This document shows, one piece after another, positions 9,256-20,697 of a stretch of DNA of 64,000 nt. The translations under genes and the position numbers were made by a program. Numbering within the stretch: position 1 is the stretch's first letter; each line of letters opens with the position of its first letter. A model generated the notes under the pieces. That model saw nothing but the letters and a program-made list of their open reading frames with translations. It searched no databases and was not told the DNA's origin. The DNA is from Paracoccaceae bacterium (GTDB lineage: Bacteria > Pseudomonadota > Alphaproteobacteria > Rhodobacterales > Rhodobacteraceae), in the NCBI GenBank assembly GCA_028097405.1, contig JAOHEK010000003.1, forward strand, positions 1 through 64,000, read 5' to 3'.

Positions 9256-10122
9256 TCACTCAGTCAGGCGGAACTCGACGAACTCAGTGGGCGTCGTTTT
9301 CCCTCCGTTGTTGTCCGACACAAGCGTGAACCTTAGACCTTCTCCGTCGTCCCAGACCGATAAGCCCTCAAGATTGTCGAACTCGCCTCGATCACTGGTC
9401 CATAGCGTTTCATCCACCGACCCATCAAGACGAACGCGCCTAATCCGACTTTGCCACCACAGACCCACAACCAGCTTACGTTCCAGCAGATACAAGGTAC
9501 CATCAGGAGCGAAGTCCGCTCCAACGATGGCAAAAACGTCCCGTTCGGGCAAATATCCGTCGTTCACCCAAAGGTCATCCGCACCCAATCGATAAACCGG
9601 GAAACCCAGCGTCGTGGGCTTTTCGGGGAATACATAGGCTCTTCCCAGTGGATCAACGGCTATTGCTTCAAGTTGCCAGTTATCGGCCAGGTCGCGAAAG
9701 GTCGGATGATCCTTTACGAACTTCGCCGGCTCAAATGGCGCATCAAAGCGCCAGACATGAGCCCAGCGCTCAAATGACACCCAAGCGGTTCCATCGGGGG
9801 CCAGACTCAAGCCTTCGGAATCCGCCCAATCTCCGACGCGACGCGCCGCCACAGGAAAACCATTCGGCCCTTTAATCCCTTCGATCCGAGTAACTATGAC
9901 CTCCGAAATGACGTCCCGCTCGCGGAGAAGTCGGCCTTCTACCCACCAGCCACGGTCGCCGACTGCCAGAAACCCATTCCCATCGTCGGTTATTTCCAGA
10001 CCAGATAACTCGGCCAAAAGTTCTGTGCTCCAAGAAAAGTGCCCAATCAGGGTGAACTCTTCTTCTGCGCGGGCATTCGCTGCCGCGAGTGTCAGGATCA
10101 GCGCGAGAGTGTGACGGAACAT
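9256..10122 (-). CDS. Secreted esterase-like / phytase-like beta-propeller protein
   Basis: A 288-residue protein with a cleavable signal peptide (residues 1-19, ending ANARA). The mature part matches the 'esterase-like activity of phytase' family, a beta-propeller with repeated blades: LSGLEITDDGNGFLAVGDRG, DSEGLSLAPDGTAWVSFE, NLEGLSVWDDGEGLRFTLVSDNN. Members are periplasmic or secreted. Substrates are mostly unproven, so the biochemical activity is uncertain. The start overlaps the end of mepA by 25 bp, which makes it the last gene of the MFS-mepA-phytase-like operon. Confidence 0.85.
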   Translation of the reverse strand: MFRHTLALILTLAAANARAEEEFTLIGHFSWSTELLAELSGLEITDDGNGFLAVGDRGWWVEGRLLRERDVISEVIVTRIEGIKGPNGFPVAARRVGDWADSEGLSLAPDGTAWVSFERWAHVWRFDAPFEPAKFVKDHPTFRDLADNWQLEAIAVDPLGRAYVFPEKPTTLGFPVYRLGADDLWVNDGYLPERDVFAIVGADFAPDGTLYLLERKLVVGLWWQSRIRRVRLDGSVDETLWTSDRGEFDNLEGLSVWDDGEGLRFTLVSDNNGGKTTPTEFVEFRLTE

Positions 10123-10958
10123 TGTCTTGGCAAATCAGCAAGGACGAATTCACGCCGGGGTGTTGCAGCGGGTGGGTTGGGATTAGGTGGCGGCGGGTTC
10201 AAGATATCGCGCACCCAGCGTTCCGCATCTGCACAGCCATCACCTGCGGGTGGTGGCGCTTGATCGACGCAGTTGCGCGCACCACGTGGGCAGGCAAGAC
10301 GGACGTGGAAGTGATAGTGATGACCCCACCATGGCCGGATTTTCCGAAGCCAGTTGCGGTTGCCTTTCGCGTCCTTGCACATCTGAACCTTGGCACCCGG
10401 AAAGACAAAAATCCGCGCGACGCGTCTGTCGCTGGCGGCTGCCTTCAAGATGTTGTGGTGCTGACGAGTCCAGTTCTGGTTGACGTAGGCTCCGTTCGCG
10501 CGACGCGTCGAAATCGACGATAGGTTTTCCCTTTCGCGCGGCGATAAATTCAGGCGTTTGGGCGGCAGCATCCAGACGTCGATATCCATCCCAGTTTGGT
10601 GGCTTCGGTGCCCGGTCAGCATGGGACCACCGCGCGGCTGTGACATGTCCCCGATGTAAAGCCCTGCCCAACCCGATTGTTTCGCGGCGAAACCTGATAG
10701 GTCACGCACAAAATCCAAAGTGTCGGGATGCGCCCAATTCCGGTTCCGCGACAAACGCATGGCCTGCCATGTGGGCCCTGTTTCAGCCAGTTGCGCGCCA
10801 CCGGCAAGACAGCCTTTGGCATAGCCTCCGATCGGCGCACTACGTTCAGACGAGCCATTTCGCTTGGCCCCGAACTGCTCTTTGGCAAGCGTCTGGGCCG
10901 ACCCGGATGAGGCCAATAGCGAACTGGCCAGAATGGCAAATGCAAAGCGTCGGATCAT
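10098..10958 (-). CDS. mepA: Penicillin-insensitive murein endopeptidase MepA
   Basis: A 286-residue periplasmic metalloprotease that cleaves D-alanyl-meso-DAP cross-links in peptidoglycan. The signal peptide is residues 1-21. The LAS-type zinc site is visible: H120 and D127 in GHRSHQTGMDIDVW, then WWGHHYHFHVRL with H213, H216 and H218, in the same spacing as E. coli MepA. Six cysteines in the mature part suggest disulfides. The C-terminal Pro-rich tail (NPPPPNPNPP) is longer than usual. Its ATG overlaps the MFS stop by 4 bp. Confidence 0.93.
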   Translation of the reverse strand: MIRRFAFAILASSLLASSGSAQTLAKEQFGAKRNGSSERSAPIGGYAKGCLAGGAQLAETGPTWQAMRLSRNRNWAHPDTLDFVRDLSGFAAKQSGWAGLYIGDMSQPRGGPMLTGHRSHQTGMDIDVWMLPPKRLNLSPRERENLSSISTRRANGAYVNQNWTRQHHNILKAAASDRRVARIFVFPGAKVQMCKDAKGNRNWLRKIRPWWGHHYHFHVRLACPRGARNCVDQAPPPAGDGCADAERWVRDILNPPPPNPNPPAATPRREFVLADLPRQCSVTLSR

Positions 10959-12325
10959 GAAGCGTGTTGTTCTCCGTCAGGGTTCGTCCAGCGTAGCAGA
11001 ATAAGGCCCAAAATAAAAAGCCCGATCACCGGCAAAAAGCCAAGACGGGCGTTTTCCGTCAATAAAGTGACTAAGCCAATCAGCCCCGGTGCCAGAAACG
11101 ATGTGGCGCGGCCTGCGAAACCGAACAGTCCAAAAGTCTCGGTCGCGTTTTCCGGCGTCGTGTGCCGCGTCATCATCGACCGGCTGGCCGCCTGCACGAT
11201 ACCGCCAAGGCCACCGATCAAAACGCCCGCGACCATGAACATATTGTCCGGCAGGTTTGAACCATCAACAAGTGTGACCCCAAAGATCGCATCGCGGCTC
11301 ATGTTGATCAGACCGACACAGACAATCCCCAAAGCGATTATCGATACAAAAATCACAGGCCTCGGCCCAAATCGTGCGTCCAAACGCCCCCCAACCCAAG
11401 TCATCCCCGCAGCAGAAATCACGCTGACAATGCCGAAAATACCGATCCGCGTGATATCCCAATCCAAGACCAGCGCCGCATACGTCCCCCCAAAAGCATA
11501 GAGCCCGTTCAAACCGTCCCGGTACAGCATCGAGCTTCCCAGAAAGGACAACAGGCTGGGACGTCGCGGCAAAGCACGAATGGTGCCCCACAACTGCGCC
11601 AAGGCCATTTTTGCTGGCCGACGGGCTTCGGGCACATGAGTTTCGCGCACCCACAGAAAATAAGGGATCATGAAAATCGCGAACCATATCGCTACAAAAG
11701 GACCGACAAAGCGCGTCCCTTCGCGCAACTCAGGATCCAACCCAAAGGCGGGCGCAAGGCCGATAAGCGTTTTCCCGTTCGCCTGCTCGACAAAAAGCAG
11801 CAACATGATCAGCAAAGATACCAAGCCGCCGACATAACCGAAGGCAAACCCGGTGCCTGATAGCTTACCAACTTCCTTTTCATCCCCCAGCGTCGGCAAC
11901 TGCGCGTTGGTAAAGATCAAAGCGTATTCCGCGCCAATAAACCCGATACCAAAGGCGATTAGGCCAATCGTCAGGTTCGACCCATCCGGCGTAACCCACC
12001 AAAGCGCACTTGCGCCCAGTACAAACAGTACGGAAAACACCGCAATCCAAGGCATCCGTCGTCCGGCCGCGTCGGCCAAAGCACCGATGACCGGGCCACC
12101 AAACCCAATGATCAGGCCCGAAATCATCAACCCCAAAGACCAAAAAGATTGTGCCTGCGCCTTTGCTGGTTCTTCACCAATTCCGCCCGCCATATAAGTA
12201 TCGGCGGCAACACCGACGAAGTAAGGGCCGAAGACGAAGGTGATGATCAGCGTATGATATGGCTGGCTGGCCCAATCGAAAAAGAACCATCCCCAGATGC
12301 GTTTCTTCAGGCTTGGTTCTGACAT
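10955..12325 (-). CDS. UMF1-family MFS transporter
   Basis: A 456-residue polytopic inner-membrane protein with about 12 hydrophobic segments. The N-terminus (KKRIWGWFFFDWASQPYHTLIITFVFGPYF) is the hallmark of the UMF1/YxiO-type major facilitator subgroup, whose substrates are mostly unknown. I chose the ATG at 12325 because AGGAG lies 8 nt upstream and the homologous N-terminus starts there. An ATG 54 bp further upstream is less likely. It heads an operon with mepA and the phytase-like gene, so a role in cell-wall fragment or phosphate-ester uptake is conceivable, but only by context. Confidence 0.9.
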   Translation of the reverse strand: MSEPSLKKRIWGWFFFDWASQPYHTLIITFVFGPYFVGVAADTYMAGGIGEEPAKAQAQSFWSLGLMISGLIIGFGGPVIGALADAAGRRMPWIAVFSVLFVLGASALWWVTPDGSNLTIGLIAFGIGFIGAEYALIFTNAQLPTLGDEKEVGKLSGTGFAFGYVGGLVSLLIMLLLFVEQANGKTLIGLAPAFGLDPELREGTRFVGPFVAIWFAIFMIPYFLWVRETHVPEARRPAKMALAQLWGTIRALPRRPSLLSFLGSSMLYRDGLNGLYAFGGTYAALVLDWDITRIGIFGIVSVISAAGMTWVGGRLDARFGPRPVIFVSIIALGIVCVGLINMSRDAIFGVTLVDGSNLPDNMFMVAGVLIGGLGGIVQAASRSMMTRHTTPENATETFGLFGFAGRATSFLAPGLIGLVTLLTENARLGFLPVIGLFILGLILLRWTNPDGEQHAS

Positions 12326-12614
12326 TTGGGCTCCTGAGATCGTCCGCGCTACTAAGCCCGCACGCCAGCTTGCTTGCAACCCTAGTTGTTGAAAACCGGC
12401 CCGACTTGAGTTGGTCAGGTACGCGGTTTTAGCCAGAATCCAAGCCTTGAGCCGATTGGAAAATCAGCTGGCTAGATTGTAACATACCTAAGGTCTGCCT
12501 TGCAGGTGAGGCCAGTAAAACACGAATGAGATCAAGCCAGATGCGACAGAACACGCTCTTGCGCAGAGTGGTTTGTAGCCTTAGATGATATCCGACATCA
12601 AAACGGGCCAAGTT

Positions 12615-12905
12615 ATGTATAGCATATTTGCGATCATCGAACTTTTATTGCATGTCGCCTTCATGATCTTGTTGGTGCACGTGATCATGAGCTGGCTGAT
12701 CAACTTCAATGTCCTCAATTTGGGCCAACCGATCGTTGCCTCAGTCTGGGACGGGTTGAACCGCCTTTTGCAACCGATTTACGACCCGATCCGCCGGATG
12801 TTACCAAACACCGGCGCGCTTGATTTGGCACCATTGGTCGCCTTCTTGATCATCATCATCCTACGCGACATTGTCGTTCCGAATATGGCCGCCTCGTTGC
12901 TCTAA
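12615..12905 (+). CDS. YggT family inner-membrane protein
   Basis: A 96-residue protein with two hydrophobic hairpins: about 1-28 (IELLLHVAFMILLVHVIMSWLI) and 70-90 (LAPLVAFLIIIILRDIVVP). Between them lies the conserved NxxQPIYDPIRRMLPNTGALDLAPL segment of the YggT family. YggT proteins have been linked to membrane/osmotic homeostasis and cell division, without a settled mechanism. The ATG at 12615 matches where family members begin. An in-frame ATG at 12585 would add ten residues. Confidence 0.88.
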   Translation: MYSIFAIIELLLHVAFMILLVHVIMSWLINFNVLNLGQPIVASVWDGLNRLLQPIYDPIRRMLPNTGALDLAPLVAFLIIIILRDIVVPNMAASLL

Positions 12906-12910
12906 ACCAA

Positions 12911-12955
12911 CGATTTCTGATGTAGAAATCGGACCGGAAAATGTATCATTTTCCG
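12911..12955. terminator. Two tandem hairpins after yggT
   Basis: The first hairpin pairs CGATTTCT (12911-12918) with AGAAATCG (12924-12931). The second pairs CGGAAAATG (12935-12943) with CATTTTCCG (12947-12955) on a 3-nt loop. Neither is followed by a long U-tract, so termination is possible but not certain. They sit between yggT and the recQ promoter region. Confidence 0.5.
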
Positions 12956-12965
12956 CTTCTCCATT

Positions 12966-12980
12966 GTTCACACCTTGTTC
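12966..12980 (+). promoter_or_regulatory. Candidate LexA (SOS) box upstream of recQ
   Basis: The sequence reads GTTC-ACACCTT-GTTC, an exact match to the alphaproteobacterial LexA consensus GTTC-N7-GTTC. It ends 50 bp before the recQ ATG at 13031. One or two chance matches per window are expected, but position before a DNA-repair helicase makes a real site plausible. Confidence 0.6.
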
Positions 12981-13030
12981 ACGTGCCACAGTCTATTCAA
13001 AGAGCAGTTGAATAAAACTTGAGGCATAGA

Positions 13031-15082
13031 ATGGACGGGTCACAGCCCGACGCACATGCGCTATTGGCGCAGGTTTTTGGATTCGATGAATTCCGCCCAA
13101 TGCAGGAAGACATCGTCAACGCCGTGACCAAAGGCGAAGACGTTTTGGCGATCCTACCAACGGGTGGCGGAAAATCCCTGTGCTATCAGCTGCCTGCCTT
13201 GCTACGCTCTGGCCTGACCGTCGTGATATCTCCGCTGATCGCCTTGATGCGTGACCAAGTCCGCGCGCTGCGCGAGGCGGGTGTTTCTGCAGGCGCGCTT
13301 ACCTCGGGCAACACGGAAGACGAAACCTCTGCCGTTTTCGAGGCGCTTCACGACAGATCGCTGAAAGTGCTCTACATGGCCCCCGAACGACTTGCCTCGG
13401 GCGGGACGGAACGGTTGCTAATCAATGCCGATGTCTCGCTCTTGGCCGTCGACGAAGCACATTGCGTCAGCCAGTGGGGCCATGACTTCCGACCTGACTA
13501 TCTGCGGATTGGTGCGCTTCGCCGCGCGCTTGACGTCCCCCTTGCCGCATTCACGGCGACCGCCGATGAAGAAACCCGCGCCGAGATCGTTGTGCGGCTG
13601 TTTGGCGAGGTTCAACCGCGCCAGTTCTTGGGCGGATTCGACCGACCGAACATTCACCTCGCGTTTCAGGCCAAGAACAAACCGCGCGAGCAGATCCTGA
13701 ACTTTGCCAGCGCACGCAAAGGCCAATCAGGCATTGTTTACTGCGGGACGCGGGCAAAGACGGAAACGCTTGCAAACGCCCTGAACGGTGCGGGCCAGAT
13801 GGCTCTGGCCTATCACGGCGGCATGCAGTCCGACCGTCGCCGTGAAGTTGAACGCCGCTTCCAAACCGACGACGACTTGATCGTTGTGGCCACCGTGGCT
13901 TTCGGCATGGGCGTCGACAAACCTGACATCCGTTGGGTCGCACATGCCGATCTGCCGAAATCCATCGAGGCCTATTATCAGGAAATCGGCCGCGCCGGCC
14001 GCGATGGCGCGCCTGCCGAAACGCTAACGCTGTTTGGATCGGACGACATCCGCTTCCGCCGCATGCAGATCGACGAAAGCCCCGCCCCACCCGAACACCG
14101 CATGGCGGATCACGGACGGCTGAACGCTCTGCTAGGTCTGGCCGAGGCCTTGGCCTGTCGCCGCGTGCAACTGCTAGAGTTCTTTGGCGAAGACGCAACC
14201 CCATGCGGTCATTGCGATCTTTGCGACAAACCACCCGAGACTTTTGACGGCACCGAAGCCGTGATGAAGGCGCTGTCGGCCATTCTGCGCACCGGTGAAT
14301 ATTTTGGTGCAGGCCATCTGACAGACATTCTACTAGGCACGACAACCGACAAAGTCCGGGCGCGCGGTCATGACCGATTGCCCACGTTCGGTGTTGGCAG
14401 CGACATCAATCGTCGTCATTGGGGCGCGATCTTCCGCCAAATGATGGGCCACGATCTGGTCCGCCCCGATCCCGAACGCCACGGGGCCTTGCGTATGACC
14501 GAGCACGCGCGACCGATTTTGCGGGGCGAAGCGTCGATAAGTTTACGCAAAGACGCGATGACATCCGGCGGAACCCGCCGCGCGCCCAAAGAGATGGTTT
14601 CTGACGAAGACGCCCCGCTTCTGTCCGCCCTGAAAGCCAAACGCCGCGCCTTGGCCGAAGCCAAACGAGCGCCCGCTTACGTGATCTTTCCCGACCGCAC
14701 TCTGATCGAAATGGCGGAAAAACGGCCCACAACATTGGACGAAATGGCCGCGATCAATGGCGTCGGTGCCAAAAAGCTGGAACGCTACGGCAAAGTCTTT
14801 CTGGAGGTGATCACCGGCGAAACCGAAGCCACACCTCATCCGGCACGCCGCAAGCTTGCGGGCCGCGCAGCCGGCGATGTCTACGACAAATTGCTGGCAG
14901 TTCAGGCGCAACTTAGCCGGGGCGAAGACGGAACAGGGAAACCGATGTCCTGCTCTGCTTCGGTTCTGGCCAAAGTTGCAGGCCTTGGCCCCGGCGCTGC
15001 GGAACAGATCGAACGTTTGTTGGGCGACCGACTATCCCAACGCTTTGGTCCTGCATTCACCGCGATCCTCGACGACGGATAA
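13031..15082 (+). CDS. recQ: ATP-dependent DNA helicase RecQ
   Basis: A 683-residue 3'-5' superfamily 2 helicase acting in recombination and fork repair. Motif 0 is FGFDEFRPMQEDIV, Walker A is PTGGGKSLCYQLPA, the DEAH box is AVDEAHCVSQWGHDFRPDY, and motif VI is QEIGRAGRDG. The RecQ-Ct zinc-binding region shows the four cysteines (ACRRVQLLEFFGE, then CGHCDLC). An HRDC domain spans about residues 530-600, followed by about 80 extra residues. ATG 13031 is preceded by GAGG at 6 nt. A TTG 12 bp upstream is an alternative. The LexA-like box upstream suggests SOS control. Confidence 0.96.
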   Translation: MDGSQPDAHALLAQVFGFDEFRPMQEDIVNAVTKGEDVLAILPTGGGKSLCYQLPALLRSGLTVVISPLIALMRDQVRALREAGVSAGALTSGNTEDETSAVFEALHDRSLKVLYMAPERLASGGTERLLINADVSLLAVDEAHCVSQWGHDFRPDYLRIGALRRALDVPLAAFTATADEETRAEIVVRLFGEVQPRQFLGGFDRPNIHLAFQAKNKPREQILNFASARKGQSGIVYCGTRAKTETLANALNGAGQMALAYHGGMQSDRRREVERRFQTDDDLIVVATVAFGMGVDKPDIRWVAHADLPKSIEAYYQEIGRAGRDGAPAETLTLFGSDDIRFRRMQIDESPAPPEHRMADHGRLNALLGLAEALACRRVQLLEFFGEDATPCGHCDLCDKPPETFDGTEAVMKALSAILRTGEYFGAGHLTDILLGTTTDKVRARGHDRLPTFGVGSDINRRHWGAIFRQMMGHDLVRPDPERHGALRMTEHARPILRGEASISLRKDAMTSGGTRRAPKEMVSDEDAPLLSALKAKRRALAEAKRAPAYVIFPDRTLIEMAEKRPTTLDEMAAINGVGAKKLERYGKVFLEVITGETEATPHPARRKLAGRAAGDVYDKLLAVQAQLSRGEDGTGKPMSCSASVLAKVAGLGPGAAEQIERLLGDRLSQRFGPAFTAILDDG

Positions 15083-15151
15083 CGCACTATTGAGGCTGGA
15101 CCTCGCCTGCCGCCATGCTAACTCTCGAATATAGAAACTGAGAGGGTCGCC

Positions 15152-15925
15152 ATGCTTGTCGTTGTATCACCTGCCAAACGTTTGGACTGGGACGAACGCC
15201 CCTTCGAGATGACAACCCCCGATTTCCTAGATGACGCAAACCGGCTGGCAGGACACGCGCGCCAGCTCACGCTGGGCAAGCTGAAATCCATGATGGGCCT
15301 GTCCGACGATCTGGCCCGTCTGAACCGCGACCGGTTCCGCGCCTTTCAGGACGCGCCGGCATCCGACGACGCCCGCCCTGCGCTTTATGCCTTCGCGGGC
15401 GACACTTATGTCGGCTTTGACGCCGCCAGTCTAGACGCCAAGGGCCGCGCCCGAGCGCAAAGCCACATGCGGATCCTGTCCGGCCTTTACGGCGCACTTC
15501 GACCTTTGGATGGCATCCAACCTTACCGGCTTGAAATGGGTAGTCGTTTGAAAACGCGGCGCGGCACCAACCTTTATTCCTATTGGGGCGATCAGATTTC
15601 AAAGGCCTTGAACGAAACCGCCGAAAAGGTTGGCTCAAAGACCTTGGTCAATTGCGCCAGTCAGGAATACTTCGGTGCGGTTGATCTGAAGGCTTTGAAG
15701 CTGAAGGTGATCACGCCGCAGTTCTTTGAGCTGAAAGACGGCAACGCCAAGATGATCAGCTTTTTCGCCAAGAAGGCCCGTGGGGCCATGGCGCGGTTTA
15801 TCGTGGAAAATCAGGTGAGCCATATTGCGGGGCTAAAAGATTTCAACATCGACGGCTATCGCTTCAATGAAGCAGCAGGCGACGGCCAAACGCTGGTTTT
15901 CCAACGCGAGGCCGTCACCGCCTAA
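15152..15925 (+). CDS. yaaA: Peroxide stress protein YaaA (UPF0246)
   Basis: A 257-residue cytoplasmic protein matching the YaaA family: the N-terminal MLVVVSPAKRLDWD, LSGLYGALRPLDGIQPYRLEMG in the middle, and VNCASQEYFGAVD and FFAKKARGAMARFI near the C-terminus. In E. coli YaaA lowers intracellular unincorporated iron during peroxide stress and is OxyR-regulated. No OxyR site was identified here. GAGAGGGTCGCC before the ATG provides a ribosome-binding site. It is 69 bp downstream of recQ and may have its own promoter. Confidence 0.93.
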   Translation: MLVVVSPAKRLDWDERPFEMTTPDFLDDANRLAGHARQLTLGKLKSMMGLSDDLARLNRDRFRAFQDAPASDDARPALYAFAGDTYVGFDAASLDAKGRARAQSHMRILSGLYGALRPLDGIQPYRLEMGSRLKTRRGTNLYSYWGDQISKALNETAEKVGSKTLVNCASQEYFGAVDLKALKLKVITPQFFELKDGNAKMISFFAKKARGAMARFIVENQVSHIAGLKDFNIDGYRFNEAAGDGQTLVFQREAVTA

Positions 15926-15934
15926 GTTTGGGCT

Positions 15935-19039
<3,105 letters not shown>

Positions 19040-19205
19040 ATCAGCCGCTCCTAACCAATGGGTACAGCCGTTATGAATTCGTTTAGGTAAATAGCGGGTT
19101 AAGGATTGGCGCACCGGCCGCTTTAAGAGCAGTGAAACTTTTTTCGACGGAAAGTAAAAGCTGCCGCGTTTGATTTATCAGAAACCACCTGATGGAGAGA
19201 ATAGA

Positions 19206-19706
19206 ATGGATAACGCAACACTTAAGATCGTCGCCCTCTCGACATTGATCCTTGCCGGTACAGGCGTCGCTTACGCCCAAGGTCAAGAAAACGCAGGCCG
19301 GTCTGGCCCAAGTTTTGAGACGCTTGATGCAGATGGCAGCGGCGAAATCACAGCCGAAGATCTGAAAGCACTGCGCGATGCTCGGTTCGCTGAACTAGAC
19401 ACGGACGGTAACGGAAGCGCCAGCGAAGCCGAATACACAGCAGCAGCCGCATCGCGCGCAGGCGAACAGGCAGCCGCTCGGTTCGCCCGACTGGATGCCG
19501 ACGGCGATGGCACCCTTAGCCGCGATGTGCTTGAGAACCGTCGTGGACGTGGGATCAGTGAACGGATGATCACGCGTTTTGATGCAGACAACTCGGGCGG
19601 TGTCTCGGCTGAAGAATTCGAAACCGCAAAAGAACAGTTGGCCGAACGCGGTGGCCGCCGGCATGGCAAAGGTGGCGGACGTGGCGGCGACCGCGGCCGT
19701 AATTAA
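19206..19706 (+). CDS. Exported EF-hand calcium-binding protein
   Basis: A 166-residue protein with a signal peptide (1-24, ending GVAYAQ) and four EF-hand-type loops: DADGSGEITAED, DTDGNGSASEAE, DADGDGTLSRDV and DADNSGGVSAEE. The tail is Gly/Arg/His rich (RGGRRHGKGGGRGGDRGRN), which could bind metal or nucleic acid. The predicted location is the periplasm, where it would bind Ca2+. GATGGAGAGA precedes the ATG. It lies 54 bp upstream of the ECF sigma gene, and its position suggests it belongs to the same stress or metal-response unit. An upstream ATG in frame is not supported by a signal peptide. Confidence 0.88.
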   Translation: MDNATLKIVALSTLILAGTGVAYAQGQENAGRSGPSFETLDADGSGEITAEDLKALRDARFAELDTDGNGSASEAEYTAAAASRAGEQAAARFARLDADGDGTLSRDVLENRRGRGISERMITRFDADNSGGVSAEEFETAKEQLAERGGRRHGKGGGRGGDRGRN

Positions 19707-19760
19707 GGCAGTAAGCGCCGGATTGCTCTTCGGGGTATCCGGCGCTAAGCCCTTGGCAGA

Positions 19761-20366
19761 ATGGACCAGACCCTTCCCCGTGCCGCCGATGCGGCTGACG
19801 ACATGGCCGATGGTGCGCTCTTGGTGGCTTACGCCAACGGAGACACCGACGCCGGTCGCACGATGGTGCGATTGTTGTCGCCGATGTTGTTCGGCTATGC
19901 GACCCGCGTTTTGGGCGACCGCGCCGAAGCTGAAGACGTGGTTCAAGAAACCATGTTGAAGCTTTGGAAGATCGCGCCCGATTGGCGGCAGGGTGAAGCA
20001 AAGGTCTCGACCTGGGCTTACCGTGTTATGGCAAACCTTTGCACCGATCGTTTGCGTCAGCGCCGTGGCGGCCAAGTTAACATCGACGACGTCGCCGAAC
20101 CACCCGCCGATCTGGCCAGCGCCGTCGAAGTGATGACCGAAGCCGCGCGATCTGACGCTTTGAACGCGGCCTTGCAAACCCTTCCTGACCGGCAACGCCA
20201 AGCCGTTGTGCTGCGTCATTTGGAGGGCGCCACGAATCCGGAAATTGCCCGGATCATGGACATCGGGGTGGAAGCCGTGGAAAGTTTGACAGCCCGAGGC
20301 AAGCGCGCATTGAAAGCCGCCTTGGCAGGGCACAAAGAAGAACTGGGGTACAGTGATGATGGATGA
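19761..20366 (+). CDS. ECF-family RNA polymerase sigma factor
   Basis: A 201-residue sigma-70-family ECF factor. Region 2 shows YATRVLGDRAEAEDVVQETMLKLWKIAPDWRQGEAKVSTWAYRVMANLCTD with the conserved DAED-type and WLYRIA-type elements. Region 4 shows LPDRQRQAVVLRHLEGATNPEIARIMDIGVEAVESLTARGKRALK. Its 3' end overlaps the next gene by 11 bp, and three genes follow on tightly. The overlap with a single-span, anti-sigma-like gene indicates that its activity is controlled by membrane sequestration. Confidence 0.93.
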   Translation: MDQTLPRAADAADDMADGALLVAYANGDTDAGRTMVRLLSPMLFGYATRVLGDRAEAEDVVQETMLKLWKIAPDWRQGEAKVSTWAYRVMANLCTDRLRQRRGGQVNIDDVAEPPADLASAVEVMTEAARSDALNAALQTLPDRQRQAVVLRHLEGATNPEIARIMDIGVEAVESLTARGKRALKAALAGHKEELGYSDDG

Positions 20367-20697
20367 TCCACGCGAAGACGCCGCGCTTGAGGCGCTGTTT
20401 CAGGCAGAACGCACACGCGCGCCCGAGATAAGCCCAGAGTTCATGGCCCGACTTGAAGCGGAGGCCGTCGCCGCCATTCCGAAACCCGCTCCCCAGATAA
20501 GATCCGCCCCGCGCCGCACGAGCTGGCTGGCGGGCATCTTCACCGCGTCTGGCCTGTCTGGCGCTGCCTTGGCTGGCATATGGATTGGCTTTGCCATGCC
20601 CGAGAGTTTTGACACGCTGACCCTGACCGCCGACAATTCTGTCTCGCTGACGGCGTTCCTGCCGGGGGCCGATATGGGTAGCCTTTTTGATGAGTGA
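20356..20697 (+). CDS. Single-span membrane protein, probable anti-sigma factor
   Basis: A 113-residue protein with an acidic cytoplasmic N-terminal part (1-50), one membrane segment (about 56-80, WLAGIFTASGLSGAALAGIWIGFA) and a short outer tail. It has no named-family motif I recognise. Overlap with the ECF sigma gene upstream and with the metal-sensor-like gene downstream, plus its topology, make an anti-sigma role likely, as CnrY does for CnrH. ATG 20356 has GGGG about 8 nt upstream; GTG 20353 and ATG 20359 are alternatives. Confidence 0.75.
   Translation: MMDDPREDAALEALFQAERTRAPEISPEFMARLEAEAVAAIPKPAPQIRSAPRRTSWLAGIFTASGLSGAALAGIWIGFAMPESFDTLTLTADNSVSLTAFLPGADMGSLFDE

Noticed and set aside
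13551..14345. Minus-strand frame (264 codons) over recQ
   Set aside because: Arg/Cys-rich product with no family features. RecQ on the other strand is unambiguous.
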